A DNA stretch of 5,997 bases. Source: Phycisphaerae bacterium (GTDB lineage: Bacteria; Planctomycetota; Phycisphaerae; Phycisphaerales; SM1A02). Shown here in pieces: positions 1 to 3,921 of the stretch. The position numbers and the translations under genes are program-made. The DNA lies in assembly GCA_018665385.1 (NCBI GenBank), contig JABJDN010000165.1, positions 1 through 5,997 of the forward strand, written 5' to 3'. The first letter of the stretch is position 1. Each line of letters starts with the position of its first letter. The notes beneath the pieces are model-generated. The model saw only the letters and a program-made list of their open reading frames with translations. It had not been told where the DNA came from and did no database searches.

Positions 1-30
1 AATCTTTTCCATTCGTTCTTCGTTTTGCAT
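1..30 (-). CDS. N-terminal start of an unidentified gene, cut by the left window edge
   Basis: Read on the minus strand, an ATG at 30-28 opens a frame of ten codons to the edge: MQNEERMEKI. An AAGGAG motif lies seven bases upstream (43-38), which is ideal ribosome binding spacing and is the main reason to believe in the start. The fragment is hydrophilic and charged, so it is not a signal peptide and suggests a cytoplasmic protein. Ten residues are too few to assign a family. The tRNA upstream on the same strand is separated from it by a terminator, so this gene probably has its own promoter in 49-215. Confidence 0.6.
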   Translation of the reverse strand, partial: MQNEERMEKI

Positions 31-37
31 TGTGATG

Positions 38-43
38 CTCCTT
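38..43 (-). promoter_or_regulatory. Ribosome binding site of the left-edge gene
   Basis: The minus strand reads AAGGAG, seven bases before the ATG at 30. It fixes the start of the partial gene. Confidence 0.6.
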
Positions 44-48
44 CACTG

Positions 49-59
49 TGCATTATGCA
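49..59. promoter_or_regulatory. Small palindrome with a -10-like hexamer upstream of the left-edge gene
   Basis: TGCAT-T-ATGCA is a perfect inverted repeat about 20 bases upstream of the minus-strand ATG. On the minus strand it contains CATAAT, five of six matches to the sigma70 -10 box. I found no convincing -35 box at the right distance. It could be a promoter core overlapped by an operator, or chance. Confidence 0.25.
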
Positions 60-95
60 TCAAATTGAAACACCACGGATTCCCCACAAACCAGA

Positions 96-110
96 GCAAG
101 AATACCTTGC
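96..110. other. Short hairpin in the leader region of the left-edge gene
   Basis: GCAAG and CTTGC flank a five-base loop, a perfect 5-bp stem. There is no following T run on either strand, so it is not a terminator. No function can be assigned. Confidence 0.25.
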
Positions 111-124
111 AACGGGCACGGACG

Positions 125-178
125 ACTGTACCCGAAACTGTACCCAAACCCTGCACGAAACGGTGCAAAACAGTGCAA
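125..178. repeat. Cluster of short direct repeats between tRNA-Gly and the left-edge gene
   Basis: ACTGTACCCGAA (125-136) is followed directly by ACTGTACCCAAA (137-148), a tandem 12-bp repeat differing at one base. Degenerate relatives follow: TGCACGAAA (152-160) and two GTGCAA copies (163-168 and 173-178) ten bases apart. The block is non-coding. Possible roles are a set of protein-binding sites or remnants of slippage. Arm-type integrase sites beside a tRNA are an alternative, but nothing in the window confirms that. Confidence 0.5.
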
Positions 179-215
179 CTCAGCGCGAAGTGCATGGTCG
201 AAATTCGGTGTCTCC

Positions 216-248
216 AGAAAAAGATAAACCCCGCACTAGTGCGAGGTT
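216..248 (-). terminator. Rho-independent terminator downstream of tRNA-Gly
   Basis: On the minus strand an inverted repeat at 248-227 pairs AACC with GGTT and CGCA with TGCG around a CTAG loop, with one T-G wobble step. It is followed by a T-rich tract containing five consecutive T (222-218). It lies about 30 bases beyond the tRNA 3' end on the same strand, so it most simply ends the tRNA transcript. Confidence 0.7.
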
Positions 249-252
249 AAGC

Positions 253-267
253 GACTCAAAACGAGTC
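253..267. other. Small hairpin in the tRNA 3' trailer
   Basis: GACTC and GAGTC flank a five-base loop between the tRNA 3' end and the terminator. It may be a processing or stability element in the tRNA precursor trailer. The 5-bp stem is short and could be chance. Confidence 0.3.
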
Positions 268-277
268 AGTTCTGTAA

Positions 278-349
278 AGCGGGTGAGCGGATTCGAACCG
301 CCGACATTCACGTTGGCAACGTGACGCTCTGCCGCTGAGCTACACCCGC
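278..349 (-). tRNA. tRNA-Gly (anticodon GCC)
   Basis: A 72-nt cloverleaf reads on the minus strand. The acceptor stem GCGGGTG (349-343) pairs perfectly with CACCCGC (285-279). The D arm starts with GCTC. The anticodon stem TCACG/CGTGA encloses the loop TTGCCAA, giving anticodon GCC at 317-315, which decodes GGC and GGU. The T arm has the canonical TTCGAAT loop on a 5-bp stem containing one G-U pair. The discriminator base is U, and CCA is not encoded because the following bases are TTA, so CCA must be added after transcription. A terminator follows downstream. Glycine is frequent in the two proteases, mostly as GGT and GGC, which this tRNA would read. Confidence 0.95.
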
Positions 350-432
350 AAAGGTGTTGGTTGGCAGTAATCATCGACTACTGCGGATGCGAAGTTTACC
401 ATAATTTGAGAGAACTGCGGTATAGCCTCTTC

Positions 433-1011
433 TCAATTCTCTGGCGCTAACTCGCCCCGATATTCCACTTGAAGAGCGTTATTGAACCAGTTGAGCATGT
501 TTATGTACCCAACCAGAAATGTAAGCTCGACAATCTCGCTCTCGCTAAAGTGTTTCCGAAGTTCGTCAAACATACCATCTGGAATTGAATTAGAGTTTTT
601 GAATATTGCGTTCAAGTACTCCAAAGCAACTACGTACTCTGGTTTTAAACTCTTCTTGTCTTGCAGCATTTGTAACGGATCTGCGCTTATGCCAAGTCCC
701 TTTGCAATATCAATATGGCTGTTCGTGCAGAACTGGCAACTGTTATTGATCGATGATTGCAGGATGATAAGCTCCTTGAGTTCGCGTGGGAGCGAACCAC
801 CAGGATATACAGCAGTGCCAAGAGTTTCCATCGCTTCGATAATCGGCGGGTACATAGCCATAGTAGTAACCATGTCATGTGCGTTGCCACCTATTTTCAG
901 TATTGCATTGACCTCTTGAAAACTTTCATTGTGCTCAAGGGAAGCAAATGTTTTTGCAAGTTGTTCTGGATTTGTTTTTATTCGCATACAAAGCATAATA
1001 CAAGACAGCAT
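433..1011 (-). CDS. AhpD-like / carboxymuconolactone decarboxylase (CMD) family redox protein
   Basis: The 192-residue cytoplasmic protein belongs to the CMD/AhpD-like fold. Visible catalytic residues are C92-x-x-C95-x-x-x-H99 (CQFCTNSH) and E80, twelve residues before C92. This reproduces the Glu, CxxC and His spacing of the AhpD alkylhydroperoxidase site. Family members are typically helical oligomers that reduce peroxides through the CxxC pair, so a thiol peroxidase role is likely; the substrate and reducing partner are unknown. The C-terminal segment (about 160-185, VELTFLVGYINMLNWFNNAL) resembles the closing helix of CMD proteins. The start is uncertain: M1, M6 and M9 are possible and none has a clear Shine-Dalgarno. 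M9 (MRIKTNPEQ) gives the most natural N-terminus, and TATTAT lies just seven bases before it. The gene is divergent from the proteases and upstream of tRNA-Gly. Confidence 0.88.
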   Translation of the reverse strand: MLSCIMLCMRIKTNPEQLAKTFASLEHNESFQEVNAILKIGGNAHDMVTTMAMYPPIIEAMETLGTAVYPGGSLPRELKELIILQSSINNSCQFCTNSHIDIAKGLGISADPLQMLQDKKSLKPEYVVALEYLNAIFKNSNSIPDGMFDELRKHFSESEIVELTFLVGYINMLNWFNNALQVEYRGELAPEN

Positions 1012-1030
1012 CTGTGAAGTATTCGGCCAA

Positions 1031-1064
1031 CTAAGCGACAGTCACTTCTCAAGTGCTTGCTTAG
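1031..1064. other. Nested hairpin upstream of the CMD gene
   Basis: CTAAGC (1031-1036) pairs with GCTTAG (1059-1064). Inside it, CACTT (1043-1047) pairs with AAGTG (1051-1055) around CTC, giving two stacked stems separated by an asymmetric internal loop. It sits 20 bases upstream of the most distal CMD start. It could therefore lie in that gene's 5' leader (minus strand), or belong to a plus-strand RNA ending at the 1085-1127 terminator. Confidence 0.4.
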
Positions 1065-1084
1065 CGTAATGGTGATAGTCACGT

Positions 1085-1127
1085 AAAAAACCCCCTATCG
1101 TGGCTCGAAGCGACGATCGGGGGTTTT
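1085..1127 (-). terminator. Strong Rho-independent terminator between divergent genes, possibly bidirectional
   Basis: The inverted repeat pairs AAAACCCCC (1087-1095) with GGGGGTTTT (1119-1127). It continues with ATCGT/ACGAT and GCT/AGC around a CGA loop, interrupted only by symmetric single mismatches. On the minus strand the stem ends in six T (1090-1085), and on the plus strand in four T. The minus orientation is favoured, but both could work. No coding gene ends here: the flanking genes start on either side and point away. It may end a small RNA or act as a leader attenuator. Confidence 0.8.
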
Positions 1128-1134
1128 GGGTATT

Positions 1135-1152
1135 GCAGATGAGGGTATCTGC
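1135..1152. other. 6-bp hairpin beside the intergenic terminator
   Basis: GCAGAT (1135-1140) and ATCTGC (1147-1152) form a perfect 6-bp stem around GAGGGT. It is followed on the plus strand by purine-rich GAGGGAGGGAG (1153-1163), which looks like a ribosome binding site but has no usable start codon behind it. It is part of the possible small RNA described for 1085-1165. Confidence 0.35.
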
Positions 1153-1204
1153 GAGGGAGGGAGCGTAAATAGAGAATAGAACCGACCGTTAAATACGCAC
1201 AACA

Positions 1205-1233
1205 TTGACGATGGTTGCTCTAGAAGCTTAAAA
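1205..1233 (+). promoter_or_regulatory. Weak distal promoter candidate for the first protease
   Basis: TTGACG (1205-1210), five of six matches to the sigma70 -35 box, is followed at 17 bases by TTAAAA (1228-1233), three of six matches to a -10 box. A transcript from here would start just before the palindrome at 1247-1261, so that palindrome would fall at the start of the mRNA. Confidence 0.25.
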
Positions 1234-1246
1234 AGGCGTGATAAAC

Positions 1247-1261
1247 TTCAACAATGTTGAA
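1247..1261. promoter_or_regulatory. Perfect palindrome, possible operator upstream of the first protease
   Basis: TTCAAC-AAT-GTTGAA is a perfect 6+6 inverted repeat with a 3-base centre, the size expected for a dimeric regulator half-site pair. Immediately downstream, AAAGTG (1262-1267) and CACTTT (1277-1282) flank a T7 run. The block lies between two candidate promoters, a reasonable place for an operator. No regulator is encoded in the window. Confidence 0.35.
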
Positions 1262-1285
1262 AAAGTGGCTTTTTTTCACTTTAAG

Positions 1286-1313
1286 TTGCTTTTAAGCGGG
1301 AACCGTGTATATT
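1286..1313 (+). promoter_or_regulatory. Weak proximal promoter candidate for the first protease
   Basis: TTGCTT (1286-1291), with a 16-base spacer, precedes TATATT (1308-1313), a five-of-six -10 box. It lies about 80 bases before the protease ATG. The -35 match is poor. A TTGCTTT sequence also occurs upstream of the second protease at 3854-3860. Confidence 0.3.
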
Positions 1314-1377
1314 TGTACTACGAAGGTATATGCAGGCAGAATGTAGAGTCTGCTTTTTTTACCCCATTTAACAGGAA

Positions 1378-1385
1378 AGAGGAAG
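1378..1385 (+). promoter_or_regulatory. Ribosome binding site deciding the start of the first protease
   Basis: AGAGGAAG ends eight bases before the ATG at 1394. The open frame extends upstream to 1238 (GTG), but this site and the signal peptide that follows identify 1394 as the real start. Confidence 0.7.
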
Positions 1386-1393
1386 TTACTTCA

Positions 1394-3682
1394 ATGCTTA
1401 ACAAAATAAAAATAACACTCGCTATCACAGCAGTCTGTGTGTCGACACCGTTTGCGTTTGCAAGCGGGCCCCTATCGCAGATGTCAATGGACCAACTGCG
1501 GAAAGACCATCCGAAGCTCCGCACGATTGAGATTGCAGGAAGCATTTCAAAGATGGTTGCTCCTAGTATGTCGACTGGTAAGACAGCAATGCGTTCTGGT
1601 CAAAACTTCCTACACACTTGGGCAAATGCTCTTGGTGTTAATGCGAATGACTTTATCGCTGAAGGTCCCTTCGAAGATGGTCACCATCTTCAGCAAATTA
1701 TGTTCAACCAAGAAACAGGGCAGCATAAATTTACAGGTGTGTACTTCAAGCAAACTGTAGACGGGTTACCTGTTTACGGTTCACGCTTGATGGTTCTTGC
1801 CCGTAACGTTGATGGCTTCCCAGTAGTAAACGCTACTGTTGACCTTCGTGATGTAAAAGGTTTTAAGAAACCAGCGCGCATGATGAACAACAGTGCTCTT
1901 GCACTTATGGCAGCAGCAACTCGATTCGGTTCAACCGTAATAACTACTGAACCAACACTTATGGTCTATGCAGGTTCGCAAGAAGAGCATGCAGAACCAC
2001 GTGCAGTCCTTGTATACGAAGCAAATGTTGGAGGCGCTTGGGAGCCAGAAAATCATCAAAAGGCAGAACTCTTAGTTGATGCTGAAACCGGCGAAATTCT
2101 ACTCGAAAAGAGTCTTATTCTTCACGCAGACGGGCACGTTGGTGGTGTTGCAACTGAATCTTCAGGCGCAGACACATGCGACGCTGAATCAGCAGCCGGT
2201 CTTCCATACGCAAAAGTTACTCGTGGTGGAAACACAGCGTATGCAGATGCTAATGGCGATTTTTCAATTAACGGAACTGGCAACATTACTTCGATGCTTC
2301 AAGGATTGTGGTTCAATGTGAACAATAATTCTGGCTCAGATAGTTCGATTTCGCAAAGTGGTTTAGACATTCTCCACAACTCTTCAAACTCAAGTGAGTC
2401 CTACCGCGCAGAAGTGAATGCATACTTGCAAAGTAATATTGTTCGTGATTTCACACTTCAGCATGCACCAGACTTCCCAACAATTGGTAACCAGTCATCA
2501 TTCCCTGTGAATGTTGGCGTAAGTGGAACATGTAACGCATACTACGATTACTCCTCCATTAACTTCTACAATGCCGGTGGTGGTTGCAGTAACACTGCAT
2601 TCTCCGTTGTCGTGCATCACGAATATGGTCATCACCTTGTTGCTGTCGGTGGCAGTGGCCAAGGTCAGTATGGTGAAGGCATGGGAGATGTCATGGGCGT
2701 TCTTATTACTGGTGATAACCAACTTGCTCGCGGTTTTTATAGCAATGATTGTGTGAACGGAATCCGTAACGCTGACAACAACAAACAATACCCATGCAGC
2801 GGTGGCATTCATGACTGTGGTCAATTGATATCTGGTTGCGTTTGGGACACATTAGCAGCTATGGAAGCGACATACGGGCCAGCCGGTCATGGTATCGTTT
2901 CAGGTCTTGCTGTAAACTCAATCATGATGCACTCGGGTGACAGTATTACTCCTGGCATTACATACGACTGGTTAACACTTGACGACGACGATGGCGACTT
3001 AGCAAATGGTACTCCTCACTCAGTGGAAATCCTTGCTGGTTTCGGAATGCACAATATGGCTGACTTCCCAGAACCACCTGAGCCACTTGACAATGACGAA
3101 TGCGTAGACGCTCGACCAGTTGGCGACGGTAACAATGCCTTCACAACACTTGGTGGCGGAAACAGTTCAGATGCTTATAACGAAGATCAATGCGGCGGCA
3201 CCTACCTTGGTGAAATGCACGCTGATGTTTGGTTCTCCTTCATTGCTTGTCAAAGCGGTGGCACTCAGGTAAGCACTTGCAACGTAATCGACTTCGATTC
3301 AGACATCGTTGTGTACGAAGGTGGCTGTGGCAACAAAGTTCAAATAGCTTGTAATGGCGATGGCGACAATTGTGCTGGTTACTCTTCTGAAACTTCATTC
3401 AATGCAACTGCTGGCCAAGAATACCTCATTCGTGTTGGTGGCTGGTCAGATAGCAGCGAAGGTTCAGGCTCGCTCATAATCGATGGTCCTGGCGAATGCG
3501 AACCACCATCTGATAGTTGCCTTGGCGACATTAACGGAGACGACATGGTTGGCATAGCGGACTTGCTCATCGTTGTTGATCAATGGGGCCAGTCAGTCAG
3601 CGATGCAGACATCGATGAAGACGGTACTGTTGGAATCGGCGACTTGCTCACACTCGTTGAAGCTTGGGGAACGTGCGAATAA
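1394..3682 (+). CDS. Secreted M36-like (fungalysin/thermolysin-type) zinc metalloprotease with C-terminal dockerin-like tail
   Basis: The product is a 762-residue secreted preproprotease. Residues 1-23 form a signal peptide (K4, K6, hydrophobic core, AFA cleavage site). Residues about 100-155 resemble the FTP propeptide of fungalysin/thermolysin (FKQTVDGLPVYGSRL), and about 180-240 a PepSY-like part (DAETGEILLEKS). A possible beta-rich insertion follows (about 250-300). The catalytic domain has H409-E410-Y-G-H413 with E428 in GEGMGD, matching the fungalysin GEGWSD third ligand; E410 should be the catalytic base. NGTPHS follows near residue 540. Residues 565-700 form a Cys-containing beta-sandwich of pre-peptidase C-terminal type. 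Residues 709-762 form a dockerin-like pair of calcium loops (D712/N714/D716/D723 and D739/D741/D743/D750), each followed by a W-G pair. It likely degrades extracellular protein after propeptide removal. Substrate and tail function are unknown. A terminator follows directly. Confidence 0.9.
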   Translation: MLNKIKITLAITAVCVSTPFAFASGPLSQMSMDQLRKDHPKLRTIEIAGSISKMVAPSMSTGKTAMRSGQNFLHTWANALGVNANDFIAEGPFEDGHHLQQIMFNQETGQHKFTGVYFKQTVDGLPVYGSRLMVLARNVDGFPVVNATVDLRDVKGFKKPARMMNNSALALMAAATRFGSTVITTEPTLMVYAGSQEEHAEPRAVLVYEANVGGAWEPENHQKAELLVDAETGEILLEKSLILHADGHVGGVATESSGADTCDAESAAGLPYAKVTRGGNTAYADANGDFSINGTGNITSMLQGLWFNVNNNSGSDSSISQSGLDILHNSSNSSESYRAEVNAYLQSNIVRDFTLQHAPDFPTIGNQSSFPVNVGVSGTCNAYYDYSSINFYNAGGGCSNTAFSVVVHHEYGHHLVAVGGSGQGQYGEGMGDVMGVLITGDNQLARGFYSNDCVNGIRNADNNKQYPCSGGIHDCGQLISGCVWDTLAAMEATYGPAGHGIVSGLAVNSIMMHSGDSITPGITYDWLTLDDDDGDLANGTPHSVEILAGFGMHNMADFPEPPEPLDNDECVDARPVGDGNNAFTTLGGGNSSDAYNEDQCGGTYLGEMHADVWFSFIACQSGGTQVSTCNVIDFDSDIVVYEGGCGNKVQIACNGDGDNCAGYSSETSFNATAGQEYLIRVGGWSDSSEGSGSLIIDGPGECEPPSDSCLGDINGDDMVGIADLLIVVDQWGQSVSDADIDEDGTVGIGDLLTLVEAWGTCE
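3224..3487 (+). repeat. C-terminal beta-sandwich core, copy 1 (paralogous to 5671-5934)
   Basis: Residues 611-698 of the first protease align without gaps to residues 584-671 of the second, with 52 of 88 identical by hand count. Shared landmarks are DVWF, VSTC, DIVVYEG, a CNG(D)-rich acidic segment ending DNC, GY, and YLIRVGG. The acidic segment may bind calcium. Confidence 0.85.
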
Positions 3683-3703
3683 TCGCACTATTAGTGTAAT
3701 TTC

Positions 3704-3741
3704 AAACACCCACTGGCTATCATGCCAGTGGGTGTTTTTTT
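3704..3741 (+). terminator. Rho-independent terminator of the first protease gene
   Basis: A perfect 14-bp inverted repeat (3704-3717 with 3724-3737) surrounds the loop TATCAT and runs into seven T (3735-3741). It starts 22 bases after the stop codon. The complementary A run on the left is short, so it is mainly a plus-strand terminator. It separates the two protease genes transcriptionally. Confidence 0.92.
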
Positions 3742-3820
3742 GTAAAGGGTTCGTATGTTCACTGTAAAAACAAAGCCGCACGCAATTGGCAGACTCATTA
3801 CTACTTCAGTTGTGTACCAA

Positions 3821-3844
3821 TGCAGGATTTCTCCGAAATCTGCA
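3821..3844. other. Intergenic hairpin upstream of the second protease
   Basis: GATTTC (3826-3831) pairs with GAAATC (3835-3840) around TCC, and the stem is extended by TGCA/TGCA with one bulged G. That gives 10 bp in all. There is no T run, so it is not a terminator. It lies about 80 bases upstream of the ATG and could be an operator or an RNA leader element. Confidence 0.4.
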
Positions 3845-3856
3845 GTTATGACTTGC

Positions 3857-3884
3857 TTTACTACTGTAAATGCGCCATTATTAG
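3857..3884 (+). promoter_or_regulatory. Candidate promoter with overlapping inverted repeat for the second protease
   Basis: TTTACT (3857-3862) and TATTAG (3879-3884), separated by 16 bases, each match four of six sigma70 consensus positions. TTTAC-TACT-GTAAA (3857-3870) is a perfect inverted repeat overlapping the -35 position, as a repressor or activator site might. An own promoter is needed because the upstream gene ends in a strong terminator. Confidence 0.3.
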
Positions 3885-3909
3885 ATGTGTGCAATAACGC
3901 ACTTTCTTT

Positions 3910-3915
3910 GGAGAG
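3910..3915 (+). promoter_or_regulatory. Ribosome binding site of the second protease
   Basis: GGAGAG lies six bases before the ATG at 3922. An in-frame TAA at 3895-3897 excludes a much longer N-terminus, so this start is well supported. Confidence 0.75.
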
Positions 3916-3921
3916 CTATCT

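Larger units (their letters stand above)
1085..1165 (-). ncRNA. Candidate small RNA or attenuated leader ending at the intergenic terminator
   Basis: On the minus strand, TTGTGC (1203-1198) and TATTCT (1179-1174), 18 bases apart, form a weak promoter candidate. A transcript from about 1165 would run through C-rich CTCCCTCCCTCG (1164-1153), a hairpin ATCTGC/GCAGAT (1152-1147 with 1140-1135), and then the terminator with its T6 tail. The C-rich segment is complementary to Shine-Dalgarno-like sequences, as in some trans-acting small RNAs. The same stretch could instead be a terminating 5' leader of the CMD gene. The RNA is inferred; only the hairpins are directly visible. Confidence 0.25.

Noticed and set aside
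125..178. CRISPR array
   Set aside because: The repeats are 12 bp or less, directly abutting or irregularly spaced and degenerate, with no spacers.
25..324. Plus-strand 99-codon open frame
   Set aside because: It runs antisense across the tRNA and its terminator, has no ribosome binding site, and its composition is not protein-like.
482..919. Plus-strand 145-codon open frame
   Set aside because: It lies wholly antisense to the CMD gene, whose catalytic motif is intact. It has no family features.
1069..1086. Five-codon plus-strand mini-frame (ATG GTG ATA GTC ACG TAA) just before the terminator, as a leader peptide
   Set aside because: There is no ribosome binding site, no run of regulatory codons, and no plus-strand gene close enough to be attenuated. 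It is easily explained by chance.
1238..1393. N-terminal extension of the first protease from a GTG at 1238 (52 extra residues)
   Set aside because: The ATG at 1394 has a good ribosome binding site and is followed by a clear signal peptide, which the extension would bury. The extra stretch contains palindromes and T runs typical of a regulatory region.
2498..2824. Minus-strand 108-codon open frame inside the first protease
   Set aside because: It is the shadow of the catalytic domain coding strand. The Thr/Val/Ala-rich low-complexity translation is typical of an antisense frame.
3518..3679. Cellulosome membership of the proteases
   Set aside because: Dockerin-like loops alone do not show it. 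No cohesin, scaffoldin or carbohydrate-active enzyme is in the window, and planctomycetes use such tails on many unrelated proteins.
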